Below are positions 14,345 through 22,835 of a stretch of DNA of 49,142 nucleotides, piece by piece. The notes under the pieces are model-generated. The model had not been told where the DNA came from. It made no database searches and saw only the letters and a list, made by a program, of their open reading frames with translations. A program made the translations under genes and the position numbers. The number at the start of each line of letters is the position of its first letter. The first letter of the stretch is position 1. This stretch comes from Klebsiella pneumoniae (GTDB taxonomy: Bacteria > Myxococcota_A > UBA9042): contig CAMDBH010000019.1 in NCBI GenBank assembly GCA_945889325.1, forward strand, positions 1 through 49,142. The letters run 5' to 3'.

Positions 14345-16087
14345 ATGGAAGATTCACAAATCCTTGGTAATTACAAACTTTTGACGGCAATTGGCCAAGG
14401 CGGCATGGGCGAAGTCTGGCGGGCAGAGCACGTCACGCTTGGCCGTACGGCTGCCGTCAAGCTGATCCGCGCCGATCTTTTGGGCGCGGGCGATGCGCGC
14501 CAACGTCTGCTCAAACGCTTTGAACGCGAAGCCAAAGCTACGGCGAATTTGACCTCGCCGCATGTTGTGACCGTCCACGATCTAGGTGTCACGGGCGATG
14601 GGTCACTGTGGTACGCCATGGAACTGTTAGATGGCCTTGATTTGGATACGCTTGTGCGGCGGCACGGCGCAGTCTCGCCCGCGCGCGTCGTGCATTGGCT
14701 GGCCCAAGCGTGCGAGGCGCTGAGTGAGGCCCACGGCCACGGCATCATTCACCGCGACATCAAACCGGCCAATTTGTTTGTCTGTCGCCAAGGGATGCAG
14801 CGCGATTTCCTAAAAATTGTCGATTTCGGGCTGGCCCTGCCCGTGCTGGAAGCAGGGGACGGCCGCCTGACAACGGAAGGCACCATCGCGGGTTCGCCCG
14901 CTTGGATCGCACCCGAAGCCGCTTTGGGCGATGCGATCGATTACCGCGCCGATTTGTACGGCCTGGGCTGCGTCGCCTACTGGCTTTTGACCGGACTCCC
15001 CGTTTTTGAAAGTGATCAACCACTGCGCCAAGTGATGGCCCACGTCGGTTCGGCGCCTGTGCGCCCTTCGGAGCGAAGCGGCCAACCCCTGCCCGATGAT
15101 TTGCAGGACGCGATCATGGCCTGCTTGGCCAAGAAACCGAGCGATCGCCCAGCGAGCGCAGCGGCCTTGCGCGCCCAAGTGCTGGCGTGTGCTCTTGAAA
15201 CGTGGTCCGACGACGACGCGATGCAATGGTGGCAACGCCATCCGCAGATTCGCGACGTTGCTAGCGGGGCGTATGCCGTTGAAGCGGCTGATGTCACAGG
15301 AGAAACTGCTGCATCGTTTGAATTGGTCGTGGCAGCTGCGGCAGCGCCTGCCGTTGTCACCGTCTATGGCCTGGCGCCGATGCCAGCGGAAGTTCCCTTA
15401 CTTCCACCAGTTGCCGCGCCGCCGGCGGATGCGCCGATCACACGGCCTTCGCGCTCCAATGTGCCGGTGCAACCGTTGCCCAAAATTGCGCCCAGAGATT
15501 TGTCTTTGCACCGCGCCCAAGTTGTCATGAAGTTGCGCGACCATTTCACCCACAGCACCTTGGACATGGACGCGTTTGAATTGCGGGTGGCGCAAGCCGA
15601 ACAAGCCAAAGATGTCAAATCATTGGATACCCTTCTGGACGATCTGCCGGCGCCGCCGCAAGCGCCAGCAGCGCCACCGCTGCCTGCCGCGCCAGCAACC
15701 ACTGGCCAAGAAATGGCACCGGCCGCAGCGTCAAACATGGTGGCGATCTTTTCAGGCCTTGAGCGCGGCAACGGCTGGGTTCCGCCCAAGAAATCGCAAG
15801 TATTTTGTGTCTTTGGCGGTGCAGAATTCGACCTGCGCGATTCCGTTTTGCCGCCAGGGATGACTGAAATTCACTTCACTTGCGTGTTTGGCGGCGCGAA
15901 AATCGACGTGCCCGACGGTGTGCCAGTCGTTGTTGAAGGGGTTGGCATCATGGGTGCTTTTAGCCACAAAGGCTACAGCGACCCCGTGCCGACCGATCCG
16001 AACGTGCCGTGGCTGAAGATTTCCGGTCTGGCGATGTTCGGTGGCGTCGACGTGCGCTCGCGCGGGTCCAAGCGTAAAATGGGCTAA
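14345..16087 (+). CDS. Ser/Thr protein kinase with DUF1707-like and LiaF-like C-terminal domains
   Basis: This is a Hanks-type kinase of 580 aa. The kinase domain (about 9-285) has the glycine loop IGQGGMGEVW, Lys39 in AAVKL, HRDIKPAN (136-143, catalytic Asp138), DFG (160-162) and APEAALG. An Ala/Pro linker leads to a DUF1707-like segment (about 390-435, LRDHFTHSTLDMDAFELRV). The C-terminus (about 464-578) has repeated FGGAEFDLRD, FGGAKIDVPDG and MFGGVDVRS, as in the LiaF/DUF2154 beta-solenoid. No transmembrane helix is present, so it is predicted cytosolic. DUF1707 and LiaF modules are linked to cell-envelope stress sensing in Gram-positive bacteria; that role here is inference. The start is 3 bases after the kdd stop, and a hairpin terminator follows at 16101. 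Confidence 0.9.
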   Translation: MEDSQILGNYKLLTAIGQGGMGEVWRAEHVTLGRTAAVKLIRADLLGAGDARQRLLKRFEREAKATANLTSPHVVTVHDLGVTGDGSLWYAMELLDGLDLDTLVRRHGAVSPARVVHWLAQACEALSEAHGHGIIHRDIKPANLFVCRQGMQRDFLKIVDFGLALPVLEAGDGRLTTEGTIAGSPAWIAPEAALGDAIDYRADLYGLGCVAYWLLTGLPVFESDQPLRQVMAHVGSAPVRPSERSGQPLPDDLQDAIMACLAKKPSDRPASAAALRAQVLACALETWSDDDAMQWWQRHPQIRDVASGAYAVEAADVTGETAASFELVVAAAAAPAVVTVYGLAPMPAEVPLLPPVAAPPADAPITRPSRSNVPVQPLPKIAPRDLSLHRAQVVMKLRDHFTHSTLDMDAFELRVAQAEQAKDVKSLDTLLDDLPAPPQAPAAPPLPAAPATTGQEMAPAAASNMVAIFSGLERGNGWVPPKKSQVFCVFGGAEFDLRDSVLPPGMTEIHFTCVFGGAKIDVPDGVPVVVEGVGIMGAFSHKGYSDPVPTDPNVPWLKISGLAMFGGVDVRSRGSKRKMG

Positions 16088-16100
16088 GAAGTCGTGCAAA

Positions 16101-16120
16101 AATAACTCGGTCGAGTTATT
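16101..16120 (+). terminator. Hairpin after the Ser/Thr kinase gene
   Basis: AATAACTCG (16101-16109) is perfectly complementary to CGAGTTATT (16112-16120) around a two-base loop, 14 bases after the kinase stop. The arm itself ends in TTATT, which suits an intrinsic terminator. Confidence 0.6.
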
Positions 16121-16184
16121 TGAACGCCCGGAGCCGCGAACCGCATAGGTGAGCTTGGCGACCCCAGCAAAACTGTCAGACAAT

Positions 16185-16205
16185 TGTGCAAGTTATTCTT
16201 GCACA
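16185..16205 (-). terminator. Hairpin after the Cys-rich lipoprotein gene
   Basis: TGTGCAAG (16185-16192) pairs perfectly with CTTGCACA (16198-16205) around TTATT. It lies just past the minus-strand stop at 16210 and probably ends that transcript. Together with the 16101 hairpin it separates two convergent genes. Confidence 0.55.
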
Positions 16206-16209
16206 GCGC

Positions 16210-18420
16210 CTAAAGTCCGATGCCTGTTGCCGTTCCCGGCGCGGTCGTCAGGGTAAACGCCGCTGAATACGCGTCTTTGTTGCCATCGCCATCCAAATCC
16301 ACATCCGGCGTCAGCGCGCCTTGAATTTGGTTCTTTAGGCCCGCCTTGGTCAAACCGGTGTTGATCAAGGCTTCGGCCGGCAGATTGTCGATCGCCGCTT
16401 GCACACTGGCGACGCTGACCGCGCCGCACAGCACGCCTTTGTTGCTGCTGGTCCACGCAACCGGCGAGGTCACAGTCGCCTTGAATGTCGCGTTTTGCAA
16501 CGTCAACGGCAGCACCAACAAACCGTCGGCCAAAACCACTGTCGCCGCGGAACCTTTGCCGCCGGCGGCCATGGCGCCCGCAGTCACCGTCGCTGCCGCC
16601 ATGCTGGCGACACTGGGACAAATGCCGATTTTATCGAAAACATAACTGAACGGATTGACCTTGTACTTGCAGTTCAAATTCGGGCTCGTCGGATCGCAAC
16701 TGGCGTTGACGGCATCTAGCGCGCCGTACCAACTGGCGATGGCAAACGGGCCGCCGTCGGTCTTGTAGGCTGAAGCGTACAAAAACATGGCACTTTTTCC
16801 ACCAGCGATCGACTTGGCCAATGCTTGTGTGGTGATGGTGCCGCCCAATCCACCCAAGACGTTGTCGCCCTTGCCGTCGCCGGTCCAATCGCAACTGTTG
16901 CCCAAGCTGGCGTAATCAAACGCGGTGACTTTTTGCACGTCGATGGGCCAACTACTGGGAAAAGTGCATTTCGGCGTCAAACAGGCGCTGCTCGAACAGT
17001 AGCTGCCTTTGACACAGCTTTGGCTCTGCCAAGATTTGCCGTCGCCAGCGCACATCTGCAAGTCATTGCTGTTGCACTGAATTTCTGCCGGCAAACAAAG
17101 TTGCAGCACGCAAGCGCCTGCCGCACAGAACTTGCCTTTCACAGCGCAATCGATGCCCGGTATAAAAGCCGTGCCGCTGTCGTTACAGTCGAAAATCGTG
17201 TCACCTTGGCATTGGGTGTCGCCGCCCTTGCAGATGATCGCGGCGCATTTTCCGACCTCACACACCATGCCTTTTGCTGCACAATCTTCGACTTTTGCAA
17301 AGCCGCCGACGTTGTCACACTGCACCACTTCGTCGCCGTCGCAGCCCAACGCGCCCGGGACGCAAGGCGGTTTGTCACAGGCATCGACAACGCAGACTTC
17401 GCCGTTGGCGCTGCAATCGGTGTCGAAGTCCAAACCCGTGCCCGTGTCATTGCAAATCATCAAGTTCACGCCGTCGCATGAGTTGTCATACGGCGTACAG
17501 ATCTTGGCCAAACACAGTTCTTTGACACATTTCTCGTTCTGTGCGGCGCAGTCTTTGATCGTTGCCCACTTTCCGACCGCATCGCATTGCACCAAGTTGT
17601 CGCCGTCACAGCCTTTGCCATTGGGCTGGCACGGTGGCTCGGTGCACATGGCCATGCCCATGCCGGGATCTTCGACGCAAACTTGGCTATTGGCTGGGCA
17701 GTCGTCAAACAGGTCCCAGGCGGTACCTTTGTCATTGCATTCATAGACTTGGTCTGCATCGCATTTGTCGTCGTACGGGTTGCAGATCGTCGCCAAGCAT
17801 TTGGCATCGGCGCAAGATTGCCCTGTGGCCGCACAATCTTCAATTGTTTTAGGAACGGCGCCTGAAGCATCGCACTGAATCACCAAATCACCCAAACATT
17901 CCTTGGCGTTGGGTGTACAGACCGCATCGACACATTGCCCGCCGACGCAAGCCTGATCGTAAAACGCGCAGTTTTCCTTCTGCCAGGTGTCTTGGTTGTC
18001 GCAATACATTTTGACGGTGCCCGACAAGCACACAGACTCGCCCGGCGTGCATGGCGCGTTGGGGTCAGGGCCCGCATCGACTTCCTTGATATCCAAAGAC
18101 TTGATGTCTTTGCTGACTTCTGCACCGCCGGTGTCTTTGGCGCCAACCTCGGTGTCGGCCAGCCCATCTGGTTGCTCGACCGGTGCATCTGAACCGCCAA
18201 CTGCATCGACGATCATCGCGCCGTCTGGGGCCACTTCTTGTGCAATAACATCTGATTGTGCGGCGCCATCGCCGCCTTTCTGGTCAGCCGCGGTGCTGCC
18301 GTCGGCCGACACACCACCATCGCCGCTGCCGTCAGCGCCCGGTCCGTCACTGCCCGGCGCCGTCGCGCCGCAGGCCAGCGCAGTCACGGACAAAATACTG
18401 ACAAAAAAGCGACGAATCAC
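16210..18420 (-). CDS. Large Cys-rich repeat lipoprotein
   Basis: The protein has 736 aa. The GTG at 18420 gives MIRRFFVSILSVTALAC, a lipoprotein signal with Cys17, and GGGGG lies just upstream. The longer in-frame extension to 18672 is antisense to phosphofructokinase and was discarded. After an Asp/Gly/Ala-rich tether (about 18-120) come roughly eight modules of about 45 residues. Each follows the plan C-x5-C-x-G-D/N-x-(V/L)-x2-C followed by DCA/DCP, then C and C, for example GCDGDNLVQCDAVGKW. The C-terminal 230 residues lack the modules and end with DVDLDGDGNKDAYSAAF, a calcium-loop-like sequence. It is probably a surface lipoprotein stabilised by disulfides; its function is unknown. It follows pfkA on the same strand with a 73-base gap. 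Confidence 0.85.
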   Translation of the reverse strand: MIRRFFVSILSVTALACGATAPGSDGPGADGSGDGGVSADGSTAADQKGGDGAAQSDVIAQEVAPDGAMIVDAVGGSDAPVEQPDGLADTEVGAKDTGGAEVSKDIKSLDIKEVDAGPDPNAPCTPGESVCLSGTVKMYCDNQDTWQKENCAFYDQACVGGQCVDAVCTPNAKECLGDLVIQCDASGAVPKTIEDCAATGQSCADAKCLATICNPYDDKCDADQVYECNDKGTAWDLFDDCPANSQVCVEDPGMGMAMCTEPPCQPNGKGCDGDNLVQCDAVGKWATIKDCAAQNEKCVKELCLAKICTPYDNSCDGVNLMICNDTGTGLDFDTDCSANGEVCVVDACDKPPCVPGALGCDGDEVVQCDNVGGFAKVEDCAAKGMVCEVGKCAAIICKGGDTQCQGDTIFDCNDSGTAFIPGIDCAVKGKFCAAGACVLQLCLPAEIQCNSNDLQMCAGDGKSWQSQSCVKGSYCSSSACLTPKCTFPSSWPIDVQKVTAFDYASLGNSCDWTGDGKGDNVLGGLGGTITTQALAKSIAGGKSAMFLYASAYKTDGGPFAIASWYGALDAVNASCDPTSPNLNCKYKVNPFSYVFDKIGICPSVASMAAATVTAGAMAAGGKGSAATVVLADGLLVLPLTLQNATFKATVTSPVAWTSSNKGVLCGAVSVASVQAAIDNLPAEALINTGLTKAGLKNQIQGALTPDVDLDGDGNKDAYSAAFTLTTAPGTATGIGL

Positions 18421-18493
18421 AGCAACCCCCAATGCGCGCAGTGTCGCATTTGCGCGCCGACGGTGCAAATGTGCAAAAAGCGCGGGGTGCGAA

Positions 18494-19603
18494 TTAGTTG
18501 CCAAGGCTGATGCCCACCGCGCGGGCATGCTGCACCAATTGCCCATGCGGATCAACGCGATGCAATTGACCGACCGCCTCGCCCAGCGGCACGTTGTCGA
18601 TGTCGGTGCCGCGCAGACACACCATGCGGTTCCAGAGCCCCGCATGGGCGAGGCGCACCGCTTCGGCGCCAAAACGCAGAGAAATCAGCCGATCGTACGC
18701 ACACGGGGCACCACCGCGTTGGATGTGCCCGAGCACTGTTGTACGGATTTCAGGAACTTGCGGTCGATCCCAGTGGGCGGCAAACGAACGGCGCAGAGCC
18801 GTTTCGAGCATCAGCGCGGCCCCGCCCACCCGCGCCACCGAGCCCAACGGCGCATCGCCCAAGTGGTGCACGGCGCCGCCTTGTTCAAAAGCGCCTTCGG
18901 CCACTACGATCAACGTGAAGTTGCGGCGTTCTTCCTGCCAGCGCGCGCGGATGCGCGCCAGCACTGCATCCAAACTATATGGAATTTCAGGGATCAAGAT
19001 GCAATGGGCGCCGCCAGTCAGGCCGGAATGCAGCGCAATCCAGCCGGCGTAGCGGCCCATCACTTCCAAAATCATGACGCGATCGTGGGATTCACCGGTC
19101 GTTTTAAGGCGATCAAGCGCCGACATCGCCGTTTCCACGGCGGTGTAAAAACCGAAAGTCGTGTCGGTCGCGGCCAAGTCGTTGTCGATGGTTTTGGGCA
19201 CGCCGACGACCTTAGCCCCCAACGCTGCCAAATCATGGGCAATCGCCAGCGTGCCGTCGCCGCCGATGCATACAATGCCATCCAACGCCAATTTCTCTAT
19301 GTTGCGCACGACTTCGGTGCTGCAATCCATCGTTTGATCAACGCCATCGACGTTGCGCACAAATTGAAACGGATTGCCGCGGTTGGTGCTCCCGAGCACC
19401 GTACCGCCCAAGCTCATGATGTTGCGCACGTCGGCGATACCGAGGCGCCGCACGCGGTTGACGTCGACCAGGCCTTCAAAACCATCTTCAATGCCCAGCA
19501 CTTCAATACCAACGTGGTCGGCAGCGCGCACGGCCGACCACAGCACGGCATTGAGGCCCGGGCAATCGCCGCCCCCGGTCAACAGGCCAATTTTTTTCAC
19601 CAT
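18494..19603 (-). CDS. pfkA: 6-phosphofructokinase
   Basis: It phosphorylates fructose 6-phosphate, committing it to glycolysis. The 369-aa protein has LLTGGGDCPGLN (8-18), GSTNRGNPF, GGDGT (114-118), PKTIDND (136-142), MGRYAGWIAL and LGHIQRGGAP. The Gly in GGDGT is the ATP-type signature, whereas Lys in PKTIDND is the residue seen in pyrophosphate-dependent and mixed group III enzymes. The phosphoryl donor therefore cannot be fixed from the sequence, though ATP is favoured. The ATG at 19603 is preceded by GAGG at eight bases; an ORF extension to 19678 lacks the family start. It is divergent from the small lipoprotein gene at 19754. Confidence 0.94.
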   Translation of the reverse strand: MVKKIGLLTGGGDCPGLNAVLWSAVRAADHVGIEVLGIEDGFEGLVDVNRVRRLGIADVRNIMSLGGTVLGSTNRGNPFQFVRNVDGVDQTMDCSTEVVRNIEKLALDGIVCIGGDGTLAIAHDLAALGAKVVGVPKTIDNDLAATDTTFGFYTAVETAMSALDRLKTTGESHDRVMILEVMGRYAGWIALHSGLTGGAHCILIPEIPYSLDAVLARIRARWQEERRNFTLIVVAEGAFEQGGAVHHLGDAPLGSVARVGGAALMLETALRRSFAAHWDRPQVPEIRTTVLGHIQRGGAPCAYDRLISLRFGAEAVRLAHAGLWNRMVCLRGTDIDNVPLGEAVGQLHRVDPHGQLVQHARAVGISLGN

Positions 19604-19753
19604 TGAAGCAACCTCATTGTCAGCCACACAGAGTAGCGCGTTTTTGCGCGGCGTCCATAACCCGACGTGGGTCGACACGCTACGCGATTGCTTCTATATT
19701 ATGCGCCCTGTGACTGACCTTTGTTTCGCAGGCCGACGCCGTCGGCAAAGTCG

Positions 19754-20194
19754 ATGCCCGCAATGGCCCTAAAAATCCGATTTCTGCTGTTTTTAGTCTT
19801 GGCCGGCTGCGGTGCGCCGCAAGTCGGTACGTGGCAAGGCACGCTGGATATCGGCGGCACCCAAGCGGTGCAGTTGACGTTGCATGTGCATGAAGATGGC
19901 GCATCGGGCAGCGTCAAGGCCAAAGAAAATGGCAAGGCATTTGAAGCTTTACAGATTTGCACTTTTAAATTGGGGCGTTTGCGCCAATTTGAACTGACCT
20001 ACGACGCCAACCGGCCCAATTGTGAACAAAGCGCCGACGCGGCAGATCCGCGGACGTATCGCGGCACAGTGGGTGAAGATACAATCTTTGGCGAAGTTTA
20101 CCGCGGCGAACAACGCATTGGTTTTTTCCGCGCCTTTCGCGACACCGTGGGGGCCGCGACACCCGCAACCGCAGCACCAGTACCAAAACCTTAA
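19754..20194 (+). CDS. Small predicted lipoprotein
   Basis: The protein has 146 aa and I do not recognise its family. MPAMALKIRFLLFLVLAGC is a clear lipoprotein signal with Cys19. The mature part starts GAPQVGTWQGTLDIGGTQAV and looks beta-rich, with an internal Cys pair (about 80-105) and a Pro/Ala tail. The WQGTLDIGG...LTLHV pattern resembles small beta-barrel lipoproteins that bind hydrophobic ligands, but this is only resemblance. The start could also be the ATG at 19763; no ribosome site separates the two. It precedes the PHA-granule-type gene by 36 bases and may share its transcript. Confidence 0.7.
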   Translation: MPAMALKIRFLLFLVLAGCGAPQVGTWQGTLDIGGTQAVQLTLHVHEDGASGSVKAKENGKAFEALQICTFKLGRLRQFELTYDANRPNCEQSADAADPRTYRGTVGEDTIFGEVYRGEQRIGFFRAFRDTVGAATPATAAPVPKP

Positions 20195-20230
20195 TTTCAC
20201 AGCGGATATCCCGCATCTCAGGAGCCACCG

Positions 20231-20527
20231 ATGGCCGATATCAGCCTAAGCCGCGCGCACAATTATTCCATTGAAGATGCGCGCACACGCATGGACAAAC
20301 TGCTGACCAAATTTCAGGCTTCCAAGCCCGACCTCATTCAGACCATTACGTGGTCGGAAGACCGCAACAGCGCGGAAGCAGGCGGTAAATATTTCAAAGG
20401 CCAGTTTAAGTTGTCAGCAGCTGCGCTGACCGTCGATCTGGACTTGATCGGCTTTGCCGCCAAAATGGCCAAAGGCATGGTCAAGGAGCGCCTTGAAAAG
20501 GCGATTGGCGAAGAGTTTCCTGCCTAG
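20231..20527 (+). CDS. Polyhydroxyalkanoic acid system family protein (PHA_gran_rgn)
   Basis: This is a 98-aa cytosolic protein. ISLSRAHNYSIEDARTRMDK at the N-terminus, the central ITWSEDRNSAEAGGKYFKGQ and the amphipathic C-terminal helix AAKMAKGMVKERLEKAIGEE match the small family annotated as a polyhydroxyalkanoic acid system protein. Its role is poorly defined; no PHA synthase or phasin gene is in the window, so the link to PHA granules is not supported locally. AGGAG lies seven bases before the ATG. The next gene begins close to or within its 3' end. Confidence 0.75.
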   Translation: MADISLSRAHNYSIEDARTRMDKLLTKFQASKPDLIQTITWSEDRNSAEAGGKYFKGQFKLSAAALTVDLDLIGFAAKMAKGMVKERLEKAIGEEFPA

Positions 20528-20558
20528 CTCGAACAAGAACAGCCAGCTCAGCGATATC

Positions 20559-21545
20559 TTGGGGTTGCTGCGGTTTGGGCCGACGGCGCGGTGTTTTTTT
20601 GTCGTCCTGCTCATGGCGCAGCCGCTGACCACGCTGAGCCCGCAAACAGTTTTGGCGCTGTCCATGGTCGACTCGCCGCTGAGTGTGGCCCAAGCGTGTT
20701 ACGGTCAAAGCAATTTTGCTTGTGTTATCCAAACATTGGAGCACACCGCCTTTGAAATGACCGCCGACCGCGCAGAAGCCTTGCGCCTGCTGGCCTTTGC
20801 CGCCGCCCGCATGGATCGCCACGACTTGGCGCGCAAAGCGTTTGCTGCTTGGATTGCCCTGTCCGATCAGCACCGTCTGGATCGCGCCAGTACGCCGCCC
20901 AACGTGTATCAGGACTATGCGGCCGCGCTTTTGCAAGCGCATAAGGCCGAGTTGGATCTCACGCCGCAGTTGGAGCATCAGCCGCAACTACCTGCGCCAC
21001 CAGCCAAAGTTGAAGACTTGCCGCGTTTCCCGCCGCCAGCCCGTGCCCAGCGCGATGAAGCACGTGACTTTGGGTTTTATTTCGGTCCCGCAGCCAGTTT
21101 GATCGTGCTCAAAGGCAGCACAACCGAGGTTTACGCGGCACCGGCCGGCCAGTTCGCGATCGATCTCGACCTTGCGCCGCAATGGCGCTTGGGCGTGGCG
21201 GCTGGGGCCGTATCAGGAAAAAGTGTGTTTGGTTTTGCGCAATTGCGTGTGGCCCATCCCTTGTGGCAAAGCGAAGATGCCGCGCTGGACGCCGTGGTCG
21301 GGGCTGGTGTGGCGATGGGTCGACCGCGCGGTTGTCACGCCGATGAAGACTGTGGCGCCAGCCCGACTTTGCCTTTGCTAAGCCCAACGTTGCGTTATCG
21401 GCACGTGGCCGCGGACAGCGCCATCGGCTGGGCGGCGGAATTGCAGGCAACCACAATGTACGACAATGGCTCTGTCGACATCGCACCGACGCTTGTGTTA
21501 TCTCTGGCTTTTCGTCCACCGCGTCCGCGACCCGCCAAAGATTGA
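20559..21545 (+). CDS. Probable outer-membrane beta-barrel protein with helical N-terminal region
   Basis: The protein is about 328 aa and not assigned to a family. A Sec-like signal (LGLLRFGPTARCFFVVLLMAQP) is followed by a helical, TPR-like region with CYGQSNFACVIQTLEHTAFE (about 40-115). A Pro-rich linker leads to a C-terminal half of alternating strands that ends LVLSLAF plus a basic tail. Strands such as FGFYFGPAASLIVLKG and WRLGVAAGAVSGKSVFGF are typical of outer-membrane barrels. A CHADEDCG Cys pair lies in a probable loop. The start is unclear. The TTG at 20559 gives the best signal peptide, while an earlier TTG at 20496 after AAGGAG overlaps the previous gene. It precedes the MoxR gene by 30 bases and is probably in the same operon. 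Confidence 0.6.
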   Translation: MGLLRFGPTARCFFVVLLMAQPLTTLSPQTVLALSMVDSPLSVAQACYGQSNFACVIQTLEHTAFEMTADRAEALRLLAFAAARMDRHDLARKAFAAWIALSDQHRLDRASTPPNVYQDYAAALLQAHKAELDLTPQLEHQPQLPAPPAKVEDLPRFPPPARAQRDEARDFGFYFGPAASLIVLKGSTTEVYAAPAGQFAIDLDLAPQWRLGVAAGAVSGKSVFGFAQLRVAHPLWQSEDAALDAVVGAGVAMGRPRGCHADEDCGASPTLPLLSPTLRYRHVAADSAIGWAAELQATTMYDNGSVDIAPTLVLSLAFRPPRPRPAKD

Positions 21546-21575
21546 CGGCGCAACCTAAAAAATGAGTATCCGCCC

Positions 21576-22613
<1,038 letters not shown>

Positions 22614-22621
22614 GCGACTTT

Positions 22622-22659
22622 CTCAGAGGCTGTGAAATATCCATTTCACAGCTGCTGAG
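22622..22659. terminator. Long hairpin just after the MoxR gene
   Basis: CTCAG...GCTGTGAAAT (22622-22638) pairs with ATTTCACAGC...CTGAG (22643-22659) with one 2-base mismatch. It begins nine bases after the MoxR stop. There is no T run, so a factor-assisted stop or RNA-stability role is as likely as intrinsic termination. Confidence 0.5.
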
Positions 22660-22660
22660 C

Positions 22661-22781
22661 GGGGTCAGGTCTTAGCAGTTTCTGCGTGCCCGTTTCGTAA
22701 GTTAATGATGTTATAGAGGTTAAACAATTGAATCGGAGCAGGCGGCTGGTCGATCGGCAGAAATTGCTAACACCAGACCCC
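22661..22781. repeat. Palindromic repeat family B, copy 1 (121 bp)
   Basis: The 25-base ends at 22661-22685 (beginning GGGGTCAGGTCTTAGCAG) and 22757-22781 are inverted copies matching at 22 of 25 positions. The 71 bases between them are A/T-richer than the neighbourhood and encode nothing. The ends resemble those at 26982, 27905 and 27953, so this is one member of a dispersed family. Such ends recall repeats mobilised by REP-associated tyrosine transposases, but no such gene is in the window. Confidence 0.65.
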
Positions 22782-22784
22782 ATT

Positions 22785-22819
22785 TGAGAGCGGTGAAAAG
22801 GTTTTTTCACACGCTCTCA
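22785..22819. repeat. Hairpin repeat family A, copy 2
   Basis: TGAGAGCG-GTGAAAA (22785-22799) pairs with TTTTCAC-A-CGCTCTCA (22804-22819), one bulged A. It is the longer copy of the hairpin at 897-925 and ends 16 bases before the DUF58 start codon, so it would form in that gene's leader. Confidence 0.7.
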
Positions 22820-22835
22820 GGCGAAAAAGGCAGCC

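Noticed and set aside
17987..19606. Long plus-strand open frame (539 codons) antisense to the Cys-rich lipoprotein and phosphofructokinase genes
   Set aside because: It lies entirely opposite two clear genes and its translation is Arg/His/Ala-rich without motifs, as expected of an antisense frame in GC-rich DNA.
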